DNA of 64,000 nucleotides from Aralia elata (Eukaryota; Streptophyta; Magnoliopsida; Apiales; Araliaceae): positions 186,001 through 250,000 of the forward strand of contig JAVJAP010000139.1 of assembly GCA_034770075.1 (NCBI GenBank). The letters run 5' to 3'. The translations under genes and the position numbers were made by a program. Positions within the stretch are counted from its first letter, which is position 1; every line of letters begins with the position of its first letter. Positions 11,527-24,800 of this stretch are shown in pieces. A model generated the notes under the pieces. That model saw only the letters and a list, made by a program, of their open reading frames with translations, was not told the origin of the DNA and did no database searches.

Positions 11527-13679
11527 TGAAAGTCCAATAATAATCTAAAAGGGGTTGAATAGATTATCACCAGTTAAAAAATTATCTTAAGCCTTTTAGA
11601 ATTTTTAGTAGATTAATTTGCAGTGTTAAAAATATAATATAAACGACAGTAAAAATTCAATCACACAATGCATAGAGATTTATCTGGTTCAAAACATACA
11701 TCACGGGTATGTTGTTACGTCCAATCTCAAGCTCCTCTCCAGGACTTGAGATCCTATTACTCCCAGTAATAAATACTCCTTTAACAGGCAGAGAAGCCTT
11801 TACAAAGTTTTAAAGATAAACTAACAACTATCCACAACTAACTTATCTTGGACAGCAAGCTCTCAGTTCCCTCCTCAAGCTTAGTTGCGCCTTTTCTTTT
11901 GAGTTCAGTTCTATTCTATGATCTGGTCTGGAAATAACAATTTCTTCCTTTCCTCACAATTTCACTAGAGACCCAACTCCCAGCTGACCTCTTTAAGACT
12001 CTGGTCTTGGACAAAGAATTACAAGTCTTTCTCAGAGGTACATAAAATAAACTAACTCTACCCTTTTTCTTTTTACAAATGAGTTTGAGTAATATGCTTC
12101 TTGAATAAGCAGATACAATTAAAGATCAAGTAATTATATAAGAGTACAATGACTTTTATATATTTGTGGAATGTGCTTCTGTGTAAGCAGATATATAATG
12201 TTAATCCTCGTTTATAAAGAAATATATATTCTTTATAATAAAGAATGTGTTTCTATGGATTTAAATAAATATAACAGTTTAATTAATGCAACAAGTATTA
12301 TATAAATATGAATATAAGATCAAATACTTGTAATGACAGATATCAAGTATAATAAATAAATTAGTTAAGCAATACTTGATATTTTATCTATTATGTGAAT
12401 ATTAAATAGGGTCACTTAGAACTTCAAACACCGTTCAGATAATATTCTTGTTTAAGGAATATTTCCAAATATCAGTATCTATAACTGACCAAATTTAAAA
12501 GTTCACAACTTATATTTAAATAAATATTTTCGATAGATCACTTAGAACTTCAAACACCGTTCAGATAATATTCTTGTTTAAAGAATACTTCCAAATATCG
12601 GTATCTACAGATGATCTACTTTACGATATTTATATAAATAACTTATATCAATAAGGATCACTTAGAACTTCAAACACTGTTTAGATAATATTCTTATTTA
12701 GGGAATATTTCTAAATATCGGTATCTACAGTTGGTCCTTAAACTGATAATAATAGATGAAATATAGATATATATATAAATGTGTACAACAGTTTATATTT
12801 GATATATCTTTAATTTCTAACAAGTATGAAATAATGTAAATACAACAATTTGATAACTTATATCAACAATACTTGTGATCAATTTTCTCTTGTTTAGAAA
12901 ATAATATCTTTGATAGAAGAGAGATTGAAAGCTTTTTGTTGTAGAGAGAATGTAGGCAAGGAGAGTATAAGCTTTTCTATTCTTTTGAAATTGGTAAGTT
13001 GAAATAAAAGAAAAGCTTCCTATTTATAGGATTTTCCGAGCCAGGGGTAAACTTGTAATTTTGAAAATTAGTTTTGAATTGAATGGCTCGGATTTGTTTG
13101 ATGAAAAATGTAAGGTCCGGATTTCTTTTTGAAGACACAGATTGGGCAAGGCTGACAAGTTTGGTCCAAAATAAATGTTACCAACATTAAAGTCATCACA
13201 TTTTAAAAGTTTAGCCCAAGCAAAAATGTCCAGCACATTTTGGTTAATTCATTTGGCAACTTGCATGACATCACCATATTTGCATGCCCACTTTTCTTAG
13301 ACACACACACACGGGCACCACATGTACTGCACACACCAATATATTATATACATATGCACAAGATATATATATATATATATATATATTTGTATTTTTTTCT
13401 TTTTGCTCATAAAAGATTTTAGAGAATCATTTTGAAAAGAAATAAGAATCTCCTTGCCTTAGGAAATGTTAATATATGAATTAATTTCATTAACACTTGA
13501 TATTTAAATTATCAAGGTCAAGAAAAATGAATTCAAATTTTTTAGGATGAAAAATATTTTTGGTCAAAATAAATAATACATTTAAAAACAATTATAAAAA
13601 TCCTATAGAGAGGATTCTAACCTTTTAATCCTAACTTTGTTATCATCAAAATAAACTAAAATGATTTGGAGACCTATCA
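11527..13679 (-). repeat. Sirevirus 5' LTR
   Basis: This is the upstream LTR in element orientation. It begins TGATAGGTC at 13679 and ends TTTCA at 11527. It contains a TATA box (13021-13028), three imperfect ~120 bp tandem repeats (about 12413-12735) and short TA microsatellites. In the first ~270 bp compared by eye at the 11527 end it differs from the other LTR at roughly 3% of positions. A longer TA microsatellite in the other copy explains much of the length difference. Confidence 0.93.
13021..13028 (-). promoter_or_regulatory. Sirevirus LTR TATA box
   Basis: Minus-strand TATAAATA within the palindrome-like CCTATAAATAGG. It is conserved at the equivalent place in the other LTR (1782-1789) and in the solo LTR (near 39800), so it is the likely core promoter. 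Transcription would run toward lower coordinates. Confidence 0.6.
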
Positions 13680-13684
13680 ATATT

Positions 13685-14375
13685 GATGGTACTGATTAAC
13701 TACATTGGTTACCTTCATACATCTGTTAGTCTTTAATTTGTAACAAAGTCATTACTAATTGTTTTGTTTGTAAAATGAATGTAAAAATATTTTTTATAAT
13801 ATTGGTTACTAATTACATATATCTTGGTTACTATCTAATATGTATTTAGATACTGTAAGGTGTTTATTTGGTTACTGTATAATGTTATTGTGTTTTATTA
13901 TTGTTTCTTTTATATTGGTGGTTACTTATGGACTACATTGGTTACCTTCATACAACTGTTAATAGATCTGATTATATATATTGGTTGTTGTATACTATTT
14001 AATTGGTTACTGTATAATGTTTATTTGGTTGCTGAATAATATTAATGTACATTTGTACTGATGTTTTTTATATTTATGGTTACTTATTAGCTACATTGGT
14101 TACCGTCATACAACTGTTGGTCTTTAGTTGGTAACAAACACATTATACTGGTTGTTTTTTATTGTAAAATGCAATGAAAAATGTGTTTATGTTCTGGTTA
14201 CTAAATAGATATATGTTGATACCTGTCTAATCTAAATTTGGTTACTGTATAATGTTGTTATGATTACTGTATAATATTAATGTGCTTTATACTGGTTTGT
14301 TTTATATTGGTGTTAACTTATTGACTATATTGGTTAACTTCATACAACTGTTAGTCTTTAGTTGGTAACAAACTG
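13685..14375. repeat. Degenerate ~250 bp tandem repeat array, right part
   Basis: About three units (near 13685, 13919, 14073, then a partial at ~14318). Each starts near TACATTGGTTACCTTCATAC and contains a TCTTTAGTTGGTAACAAA block, GTAAAATG and a run of GGTTACTGTATAATG blocks. Unit length varies (about 150-250 bp). The array continues 1-258; the Sirevirus is inserted between. Confidence 0.7.
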
Positions 14376-16050
14376 ATGCGGTTGAAGAGCAGGCGTGTCA
14401 GTTTATGGAAAGATTTGATAGAGTGGCAATTTGGTAATTTCTGTCAAGTTTGGAGTGTCAGATTTTGGCGTTTTCGGAGCCTAATTTCATTGAAAACGGG
14501 TCAACGATCAAACGTCACAAGCAAAGCTTGTGAACTACAGGGTTTTTTGGTCAAATTCCATCATTTAGGCCTTCAAAAATGCATGTAAAATTTTTGTTTA
14601 TGCTTTGATTACTAAGATCATGTAATTTGGTTACTGTCTAATATTGATTTGGTTACTTTACAATGTTTATTCAGTTGTCAGACAATAGAGATGATTTCGG
14701 TTGTGCTTTATTTCAACGGAATATAAACAAAAAGAGTGTAAATACAAGAATATATAATTGTTTACTGTTAGTAACCATTAACCACATGGTTAGTAACATT
14801 TTTGATGGTGTACAATAACCAAAATTGTTATTGATTAATATTTTAATTTTTGATTCCATCATGAGTTATCAATATAAAGTAAACATATACATTAAACAAT
14901 TGGTAACTGTTCTGAAATATTTTTATGTAAATTTGGTTACCCATCTAAAATAAAATGGTTACCTCTATATTTATATTTAGTTACCGACTGGACCATTTTC
15001 AAATAACTTTTATAACTATGTAATTTAAAAGTATCCATCAGCTAGATAAATGGGAACCCTCACATGTACATTAAGCACTTGATAACTGTTCTGATATAAG
15101 TTTTTAATTATTTGGTTACTAACAAAAACTAAAATGGTTACTCTTATATGCAGGTTTGGTTACCAACTGCACCTCTCAAACTATTTTTATTTCAATATAT
15201 GAGATCTATAATTGACCATCATATATATAAATGGGAACTCTTAATTGGAGTTTCTTATTTCATCATGATAACAGGGTATAAATAAAACATATACATTTAA
15301 CACTTTATAACAGTCCTGATACAAGCTTATAATTATCCGGTTACTAACACAAACAAAAATGGTTACCATATATGTAGGTTTGGATACCAAACTAACATTT
15401 TAACTGAAATAGCTGATAGATATTGTTCTGAACCAATTTTATGTAAATTTGATTACTCATAAAAAATAAAATAGTTACCTCTATATGCAGATTTAAATAC
15501 CAATTGTATAATTTCCAGATAATTTTTATGAGTATGTAATTTATAAGTATACATCAGCTAAATAAATAAGACACTCTCATATGTACATTTAACACTTGAT
15601 GTTTGTCTCGATACAAGCTTGTAACTATCGGGTTACTAATAACAGTAATCATAATGTAACATAATAAAACAGTAACCACATAATTATATGATAGTAACTA
15701 GAACATGTTTTAATGGTAACCAAAACAGAAATATCATGTAATGAAACCCAGTTTAGGCAATCCATATATACTAAACAATTATATATTAACCAGAATAAAA
15801 AATAAAAGTAACCAAAATCCCACATTGAGGGCATAATAATAGTAGCCAAACTATAAGATAACAGTAGCCAAAACATAATAAAGAAGTAACCAAATAGTTA
15901 TATGAAAGTAACCAAAACATGTTTTAATAATGATAACCAAAACAGAAACAACCTGTATATCCAACCCAGTTTACATAAACTCCAATAAACATTACAGACT
16001 CACTAACCATAACAAATGGTTATGAATATCCAACAAAATCAAAGTACGAA
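14376..16050. repeat. GGTTAC / GTAACC-rich region of unknown origin
   Basis: 14376-14588 is a less AT-rich stretch with a 70-codon ORF I do not recognise. From ~14600 to ~15640 the plus strand carries dispersed GGTTACC and TTTGGTTAC. From ~15650 to ~16000 the same motif appears inverted as GTAACCAAAA. The switch in motif orientation near 15640 suggests an inverted arrangement. No TIRs or duplicated targets were found. No other coding content is supported. Confidence 0.5.
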
Positions 16051-16180
16051 ATAGGAAAAATTTAGCGCAACTCTCGAAATTGTATTTGTACAAATTCATA
16101 TGGGGAAGAGTTACCCAGATGTGCTGCCATCTCTTTGACAATATGCAAGTTTGAACTGCCAATTTGGTGTGGGCGAAAGA
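16050..16180 (-). pseudogene. F-box/LRR protein fragment
   Basis: Minus strand reads ILSFAHTKLAVQTCILSKRW followed by QHIWVTLP, the second half of a plant F-box domain of the F-box/LRR/FBD class (usual pattern ILSFLPTK-A-x-T-x-LSKRW-x-x-W). F-box proteins are the substrate adaptors of SCF ubiquitin ligases, where this segment binds SKP1. Only about 40 residues are recognisable. The frame shifts upstream, there is no LRR part, and GTAACC-rich repeats follow directly, so it is a gene fragment rather than a gene. A CT-rich leader-like stretch on the same strand (16390-16440) may be the parent gene's 5' leader. Confidence 0.7.
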
Positions 16181-16401
16181 GAGAATATGATGATTACCAC
16201 TACAACAACAGGAACAAGAACAACTAACGGATGATTATAATTATGATAATCACATTTGGGATTCATGCGATACGAATTTGGGATCTGGGTATGATCCAAA
16301 CCCGTTCTACGCCGACTCTTTTGTTGAGTGATATATGAGAGCGCCATTGGAGATCATATACGAAGCTTACAAAGGTGAAAAAGATGATCGAGAATTAAGG
16401 G

Positions 16402-16445
<44 letters not shown>

Positions 16446-17038
16446 ACGAGAAAGAAATGTTTGAGGAAGATGGAAACTAATTTGCCATGTCAGCCCATTA
16501 ATACTAATCCCTTAATTTAAGGACTTTTAATTGTATTACTATTGTAAATAAAAATTATGAACTGTAGTATTTTTGTAATTATTTTATGGATGTATGATTT
16601 TTATAATTATTTTTAAAAATGTACTAATACATGTAATTAACCCTTTATATTTTTATCAAATATAAACTATTTCTTTTTATTAAGTAATTCAGTTAATAAT
16701 TGGACTTGTTTTTTATAGAGAAATAGGTCAACGTTTCCTTTTCTTTTTTTCTTTACCTGTTGCCTTTCTAAAACGACTGCTCTTCTCTCTTCAGTGACTA
16801 AGTACGAATTGATTGATGGCCTTAAGTGAAATTGATTAATTTGATTTGAATTCAATAAAATATCATGATTTATTGATTCCTATTGCTAGTTGAATTGGGA
16901 TTATATATCAATATATGGCCATATGGGTCTCAGGGTCTGTACGTTTTTGATTTGTGAATTGTTGTTATACTATATGATTTACTTGTATGCTATAATACAT
17001 GGTTGATTGAAAATTAACAATGATTAGGTACTCAAAAC
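16181..17038. other. Intergenic, AT-rich; (AG)n microsatellite
   Basis: Contains an (AG)n tract at about 16407-16440. Then AT-rich DNA to 17038 with no supported gene. It should include the 5' region of hAT1, but no left hAT terminal inverted repeat was found, so that end is probably truncated. Confidence 0.5.
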
Positions 17039-17374
17039 ATGTCTGATCATGATCGACAAGCCAAGAAAGCAAAATTTTTTAGTACATGGTACAAGAAAAA
17101 AGATTCAGCTCAGTCAATTGAACGGAATAGGCCAAATAGTAGTGCACCTCTTGCATCTGATAAGCATCAACATGTTCCTTCTCCTATACTCCAGCCTAGA
17201 GAGTTTGTTCCTACTGGACAATCTGGACTTTCATCAGATACTGACAGAGAGTCTGTTCTTATAGTTGAATCAAGTCAATCAACAATACTAGAGACTAGAG
17301 AGAATGTCCCTACTTTTGATTCAACATCTAGAGAATTTATTCCTATTCCGCCAGTATGCAATGTTAACAATACA
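17039..17374 (+). pseudogene. hAT1 transposase, N-terminal exon (split by CACTA-1)
   Basis: The first ~112 codons of a plant hAT transposase of the TTF-zinc-finger / DUF4371 type. The N-terminus is basic and Lys-rich (AKKAKFFSTWYKKK) followed by a Ser/Thr/Pro-rich linker. The reading frame runs into the CACTA-1 left end at 17375. After CACTA-1 and one copy of the duplicated target ACA, the same frame resumes at 33022 and enters the zinc-finger domain. The two pieces are therefore one gene split by insertion. Confidence 0.85.
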
Positions 17375-17745
17375 CACTACAAAAAAATGGACATTCGGCA
17401 ACGATTTTTCTGGCAACGACTTATAAAGTCGTTGCCAAAAATGCATGTTTAGCAACGAAATTTGTCATTCGTTACAGTTTGTGAAAGGCTTTCATTTTTC
17501 GTAACGAAATTCATAAGTCGTTGCAAAATTTCGTTGCCAATTCGTTAGCGGGGAAAAAAAATCCCCGCCTATTTACTTTTTTGTTGCAAATGCGATTTCT
17601 CCTCATCGTGGGCAACGAAAAGTTTTTTGTTGCTATATTTCGTTGCCTAGTATGGGCCACATTCATTGTCAACAATTTTTTTTCGTTGCGTATTTTGTAC
17701 AATTTTTTGCAACAACTAGTAAATTGTTGCCCAAAATTAAGATAA
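17375..17745. repeat. CACTA-1 left terminus and subterminal repeats
   Basis: Starts with the TIR CACTACAAAAAAATGG. Many copies of a CGTTGC or TTCGTTGCC core then occur in both orientations to about 17730. Such arrays are normally the binding sites for the element's own transposase-accessory protein. Confidence 0.9.
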
Positions 17746-18715
17746 ACCCAATAAGAATGTTTCGACCTCTTTTTTTTCCCCCAAAACGCATCATTTTGCA
17801 TATTAAAATTTTTATTTATTTGGACACAATTTTATTGTCAAATGTTTCACTCCCTTCGTCTCAAAATAAATGCCCAACTTTAATTTTTTTGGTCAGAGTT
17901 ATAATTTTTAAAATTAAAATTGAGCATATATATATATATATTTTAATTAATAAAAATTAGAGTTGTAGTAAATTGGATATAGTTTATAAAGATTATATTC
18001 GTTCACTTATAATTTTGAAAAAAATGAAATTAATTTCTAAAATAATTTATATGAATTTTTTTTGCAACGACTATTAAAATGGCAATCACCTCCCATCAGT
18101 TCAATGGTTTTTTCTTCATTGTCCAATATACATGATTCATTCTCAAACATTATATTAAAAGTGTTGCTTGCCCAACTAATATTTGGACTATAACAATAGC
18201 AAAACACCATTACCCTCCATGTCATGATGGTATGAATTGCTAAAGGAATCATATCTAACAACCATTTTTCACCAGGTTTTCAATTTCATATACAAGAACG
18301 ATTTAAAATATGATAAATTACAATGTATGAGTAACCTCGTCATGTTTTCCTAAAAAATAAACTATGAATAACTTTGTGAGAGTAAATCCATACCGAGCAA
18401 AAGCTTAACAATTTTGAGATGAAAATTTTGGATGAAGACGTTTAATGCAATATAGAATTTACTAACGAAAAGGGTCTAATATAGAAATATATGCCTCAAA
18501 TTGGATGCCAGTAGACACAATGTGATACAAAGATAGTAGCTGAAGAAAGGCGACTCAATTAATGTAGTCTGGTTAATAAACTCTATTGAAACTGCTATAT
18601 CACAAGTTATATCAGAAATTCCAATAAGTAGACATCCTTTCCTCATCAGAACTTGCACCAGTTTTGTACTCAACAACCGAGAAAATTTTCTCTCCCAATA
18701 CATGCAATTTACTGC
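17746..18715. other. CACTA-1 interior, non-coding; Stowaway-like end
   Basis: AT-rich. CTCCCTTCGTCTCAAAATAA at 17850-17869 resembles the terminus of a Stowaway/Mariner-type MITE (usual start CTCCCTCCGTCCC). No matching opposite end is seen, so it is probably a truncated copy. No gene supported. Confidence 0.45.
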
Positions 18716-19363
18716 AGGAAATAAAAACCACGGTTAAGCATATTAGAAATGGCTGATAACTTTATAACGAGAATTTGTACATGTATTGTAATGCTTTTAG
18801 TCCAAGTCTTTGTACCAAACTGTAAATGACATCAGAAAAGTGTAGCAGTGTTCCAAAAAAATCAAACATTGGCAGAAAATATCACAACCTATAACAGATA
18901 CATATGGGACTACTTTTTCATGGAAAATTGGCATGTAATTCTCCAGATGTTCATAGTAGTCAGCCTAAAATACAAAAACATGAATATGACTAGCATAAAC
19001 GTTGGATACGTAACTCTGTCAAATAATGTATCTAAAAGTAGGAAATAAAATTACGGTTAAGCATATCAGAAATGGCTGATAACTTTATAACGAGAATTTG
19101 TACATGTATTGTAATGCTTTTAGTCCAAGTCTTTGTACCAAACTGTAAATGACATCAGAAAAGTGTAGCAGTGTTCCAAAAAAATCAAACATTGACAGAA
19201 AATATCACAACCTATAACAGATACATATGAGGTTACTTTTTCATGGAAAATTGGCATGTAATTCTCCAGATGTTCATAGTAGTCAGCCTAAAATACAAAA
19301 ACATGAATATGACTAGCGTAAATGTTGGATACGTAACTTTGTCAAATAATGTATCTAAAAGTA
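18716..19363. repeat. Direct tandem duplication, two units of ~324 bp
   Basis: Two head-to-tail copies (18716-19039 and 19040-19362), each beginning AGGAAATAAAA and sharing almost every base by eye (for example GGCTGATAACTTTATAACGA and TCCAGATGTTCATAGTAGTC). Only a few substitutions separate them, so the duplication is fairly recent. No coding content recognised. Confidence 0.9.
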
Positions 19364-21206
19364 GGAAATAAAATTAATGTGTTCCTCGAAAATACACTCA
19401 ACAATATATTACCTTGGCAAATAGTTCTGGAAGTCTGTAAAAAAAAAAACTTGACAAATCAAATAAAACAAATATTGTTTTAAACAAATAAAATAAATAT
19501 TGTCGAGAAATATTATTCTAAACAAATAAAATTAGCATCAGAGACTAGAAACTTGATAGTCCTACTACTTCAATCAAGTTCTTACACGAAGACCATCAAG
19601 TTTTACATTGTTGATCCATCACCAGTAGTCAACAAAACCCAATATCTTTTAAGAGATTCTCTTTTAAAGTACATTACCAAAGCTTTGCCTGACATTAGAA
19701 AAACGCAAGAATTGGTCAGAAAATTATAATTAACTAGCATCAAAACAAGAACAATCAACTATACAACAAATTTACCAGGAAAATACCAAGAATTGGCTAG
19801 AGATTGCTATAGTCAGTCGCAACAAGATAAAATAGCAATTTCTAATGACTGTTTAAACCGAAAGAAACTATGGTAAAGAGAATTACATAGCAACAACACA
19901 AAAAGAGCAACATAATGCAGAATTTAACGACATCCAACTTTGATGTCTCAGTTGCAGACTAAAAATTTGATAGTCAATTTCTGTACAACTTTTTATTTTT
20001 GCCTGATGGATAGAAAATAATCTAGTAAGAGCTTCAAGGGTAATAATTTAGCATGAAATTATTCAATAACACTATAAGAGTGGAAACAGATAACCTATGA
20101 TACAAATCACTATGGCAGCGGCTAGTAAAGCATTCATGGACCAGTGACTAAACTCTGAACTGAAGATCAAATTTGTTGGCAAAATAGCTTAACTGCTCAC
20201 ATGGTACCAAACATAATCCTCAAAATTGCAATTAACTACTTCCACTAAAAGATATTAAAAACATAAATAAAAGACTAAAATTAAAAGTATGTACATAAAA
20301 TAAAAATAGAAATAAAAGACAAATTATTTAAAAGCATGTACATACAATTTGTTCTGGACCTAAAATTAAATATGCACTATGCCCATTATGAGCATGTGTA
20401 GCAGTCGAAAGTAAATTTTCATGCAAAGAAAATTAGTCTAACTCAAAGCATACTCACAGTATTAACACTAACTGTATTCCATTCGGAAGGAAGCAACTGG
20501 ACAGTAAATGAATTTTCAGGCTCTTAAATTAAGCTGGATCATAGGAACCAAATTACCAGGTTCCTAATTTTTGCTGGATTACAACCCAAGTGTACATTCA
20601 CTACTTTGAGAAGAAAACTAATCATATAAACCCATCTTATAATTTAAGAAACTTTTGTTTTGCATTGATTTCTTTCCCAACTTTGTAACCAGATCGGTGA
20701 CAAGGCTGAGAAAATGAGAGAGAGCAAAAGCCATATATTGAAAAGGTCATCAGAATAGAGGTTCGGTGTATATATTGGAAGGTAATTAATAGACAAACAT
20801 GTATACAAATATAAATGAACAAGGGCCTGCTCCAAGTTTCTTCTTCCTTTAACCCTACAGCTCAGCGAAAATGGATTACTAATCTTCAGGAGCTGCACAA
20901 AAATAAATAGATCTGGGTGTGAAAAGCGGGAAGGGGAAAAAAACTTTACTTTTTTCGTACAGAAACCATGTTTTTCACCAAAAACACAACTCATCAATTA
21001 ATTTTTTTTAATAAAAAAAATTGAGTATAAAATTTGAATTCAGCAGAAACCCAGAACATAATAATCAAGAAACTAGTAACCCACCTCTGTTTATGTGAAA
21101 ACACAAACAGAACTAAAGGGAGAGAAAGGGTTAGAGAGAGAGAAGGGTTTGTTGATTGAGTGTTTTGTGAGGTTGTTTTGGAGCTGGGGGATAAGCAAGT
21201 TGGGTT

Positions 21207-21238
<32 letters not shown>

Positions 21239-21885
21239 GATGAGCTTGTGTTCATAAAATTTGTTTATCAGTATCAGCTTAACTTTTTACTGTAAGTTGA
21301 AGCAAATAAAAAAAAACCTTTTTAAACTCAAAACATGTAGCTATTTTGTTGTATATCTGTGTTCAATATGATTAGAGATAGCAGGAAGAACATTTAGCAG
21401 AATTTGGATTTTCAAGAGGAAAAAAATCAACCCCTTAATTCTGTTGTCGCTTTTTGTAGTAAGAAAAAGACAGTTTCTTGCCATAACTAATGACTTAAAC
21501 ACCCAATCAAAACTACTAGACATACATAAATTCATATAATCCATACACTCAGGGTACTCATCTTCTCGAAAACAGCCTGGGAATATAATAAACAAGATAA
21601 TTGAGACTAACAATACCAAATTCAACAACAATTAAATAAGCTCAATAAACAAGTCAATAACATTAATGAAGAAAATCAATCCACTACCACATCTATCAAA
21701 ACAAAGTACAAACAAACAAAATAAAATAATTAGTGACACTCTTAGATATTATCAATTGGAAACAGCATGGTATTGACAATTTGACACCTACAACATTTTT
21801 TGATCCCCATTATTCAAATAACTACTCTAATTAAAGAAAACCCAAAAAAAAACACAATAAACTAATGAATTAAAGATTATCCACA
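19364..21885 (-). other. CACTA-1 interior, unrecognised; 5'-leader-like stretch on minus strand
   Basis: No coding region recognised. On the minus strand 21215-21080 is pyrimidine-rich (CTTCTCTCTCTCTAACCC) and is followed by AAACAG/GTGGGT, a possible splice donor, as in the untranslated first exon of a plant gene. It may be another captured gene 5' end, but nothing downstream identifies the donor. Short ORFs across 20637-21215 look random. Confidence 0.35.
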
Positions 21886-21890
21886 GTTCT

Positions 21891-24800
21891 TGTAATGGCA
21901 CGGATTTACAGAAAATATTATTAATAAGAGTTTATTAAATAATATTCTTATTAATAATATAGTATGTGATGTTGCATTGCATATATGGATATGTGCTATG
22001 CGTTATGTGATTTTTGTGAATAGTAAATATATTATTGTTACATATTTATTATTTATGTAAATAAATTGTAGAATCAATTTATTAAGAAAAAAATGAGATG
22101 AGTAAGATTATAGTTATTAAAATAATTTATATTATTAAATTATTTTAATATAGTAGATTGGTGGTATTAAATATATTTAATGACCCCCATTTTATGAAAA
22201 AAGAAATGTGGATGTAATATTATTGTTATATATATTTATTACATGTATGTAAATTGTTGAACACAATTTGTGAGACGAACGGGAAATAAGAAATTATTTG
22301 TGTATACTAATTTATTCTATACATTAAATAATAGAGTATTTGAATAATTTATGAATTTAAGTTATTTAAATTAAGAAGAGAGAATTGTATTTTAATTACT
22401 TTAATTGATATATGATTTCCATTTTTGGGACGAAGAGGTGAGTAATTAACTTGTGTATACTAAATTAAAGTATACATTAATTTGAGTGGACTAAAATAAT
22501 TCACAAAGTAAATTATTTTAATATGTTAAAATTATTTCATTAAATAAATTATTTTTATTTAATGTATGGCTTCCAATTATATGGAAAACATTTTTGGTGT
22601 AATAATTATTTACTTGGTGCGCTAAGTACAGAGGATATTAAATTATATATTTCTAATATAAATAAATTGTTGAAAACAATTTATGAAAGGAATGGAATGA
22701 TTAAATTTAATTATACAAAATTAGTTGTATACATTAAATAAGTGAATTAAAATAATTAATTGAATATTAATTATTTTAATACAATTGGTTCGTCTCACTA
22801 AATGGGTTATTTTATCAAATGAATTAAATTTTTTTTTTATCGAAAGGAATATGTAATTATAATATATTAATGGATAGGTGTGTGTGTTAGAATTATTACG
22901 TATATATGGGTGGAAGTATGTACGGTAAAATATATGTATATATTGGGGAGATAATGGAAAAGGATGGTATGGATAATGCTTAAGTTGCAGGGTAATGTAC
23001 AAAGCATATGTGATGAGTCATGTTAAGTTAGCAGGAGGTGGCCTTTAGTTAGGCTAATAGGGAGACACTGAGGTAAGCTATGTTTAATGAATCAATTGAA
23101 CCATGAAGCTTACACCCAAGTCTCAACAATCTCTCTCTCTCTCTCCTTTTCGTCCATAACAAACCATTTCTATACTAACTAAATTTTCATACTCCCAGAA
23201 TAATCACCAAATTCTCAAGTATCTAAATATAGTATCTGAAGAAGTATCAAAGCAAAGTACTGACCACGGAAGGATTCAAGTGAACTGAAATCAAACATTA
23301 AAGCAAGATCACATCCATCAAGAAGTAAGTTTATATTATTTGATAAGTTCGTATGTACAAAATTGGTATTAAATATATGCTTGATTGTGAAAACTGATTT
23401 GGGTTTTGTTTTTTTTAACAAGCTAATAACAACGATTAACTGCTCAGAAATCTAACAAGCTTAATAGGAGGTTTTATGGTATGGAAACTAAGAAAAACCC
23501 TTGCGGTAGCCATGAAAGGTGGTGGGTAATGGGTTTACTAACTACCGAATTTTAAGCTATAAAACCTACATGAGTTTGTAGAGAGAATACCCAATAAGCT
23601 AACAAGCTAAACTAAACGTTATATGGTTGAGAAACCAAGAAGAAACGAAGAAAAGAGTTTCGCCGGATAACATTTTCGGAACGATGTTTCAATATGAAAA
23701 CGTTAGTTATTTTCAAAACAAATAACATGGTTGGACTCCTGAGGTGTTAGTGAACTGATCTGGGCAGAAAATGAAGAAAAAACTCGCCGGAAAAATAGCA
23801 GACTCGCCGGAGAAAATGACCGGAATGTCGCCGCCGGCGAACTTTTCGGCGAAGCCCGTTTGGGCTATTTCCGGCCAGAATTTGGAAAAACTTTGAACTA
23901 CAAAGTTGTAGAGAATTAAATTTTGTATGAAATTTATATAAGATTCGTAATTGTCTGATAAAAGGGCTAATTATTATGAATTTTTAAAGTTTTAACACTT
24001 AGGAAATTATAATTAAATTATCCGAAAAATTATTTGAGCTGAAATGAATTTACAGAAATCTTATAATATCATTTTAGAATTTCTGTAAATTTTTGAAAAA
24101 TTATTGAAGAGTAGAAGTAATTATTATATTTTTAAGCTATTTAAAGATAGTTTAAAAATGGTGGAAATTCATAGAAAATTCTATGAATGGTAGAAAATTA
24201 TGAAACTTGATGAAAAATTCTATAATATTATTTTAGAATTACTGGAAAGTTTTGGAGAATTATTCAATAACAGAAGTAATTATTGAATGTTAAGCTATTT
24301 AAAGTTAATTTAAAAATTAGTGAAAATTCATAGAAAATTCTATGAATGGTGAAAAATTATGAAACTTTGTGAAAAATCTTATAATAATATAATATTAATA
24401 TTGATGGTATTTTGAGGATATAAAATTATGTGGAGTTATTATTTCTATTTTTAAAGCTATTAAATGATAGTTTTTATAAATAGAAATAATTACAGAAAAT
24501 TGTCGAATAATTCAAAAAAATGTGAAAATTGGTTGGGAAGTCTAGAATAATATTCTAAAGACTTTATAAGATTTAGTAAGCTCGTGTGGTGTTGGGACGT
24601 TATGGATGGTGTGTTAACTGACTAATAAGCGAGATATAGTTATTGTAAACTAACTTATCTCATTAAGTTAATGTGAACTAAGTTGCATGGATTGTATGAC
24701 TAATGTTTGGTCTATGTGAACACTTAAATTGGTGTAGGATTCGTGAAGCGCAGATAGCTTAAGTGTAATCAACGTGCAAGGCAAGTCTTTCAGTTCCTAT

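Larger units (their letters stand above)
259..13679 (-). mobile_element. Ty1/copia retrotransposon, Sirevirus (SIRE/Maximus) type, full length
   Basis: A 13,421 bp element on the minus strand. It is bounded by LTRs of 2202 bp (259-2460) and 2153 bp (11527-13679), starting TG and ending CA, and flanked by a perfect 5 bp target duplication ATATT (254-258 and 13680-13684). Inside, read on the minus strand, are a PBS matching initiator tRNA-Met, a gag with long coiled coil, a pol in copia order (protease, integrase, RT, RNase H), a separate ORF3 and a cluster of polypurine tracts. LTRs over 2 kb, a large coiled-coil gag, multiple PPTs and an extra ORF after pol are Sirevirus traits. Pol carries at least two nonsense codons and a frameshift, so this copy should not be autonomous. 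A solo LTR of the same family lies at 38282-40413. Confidence 0.95.
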
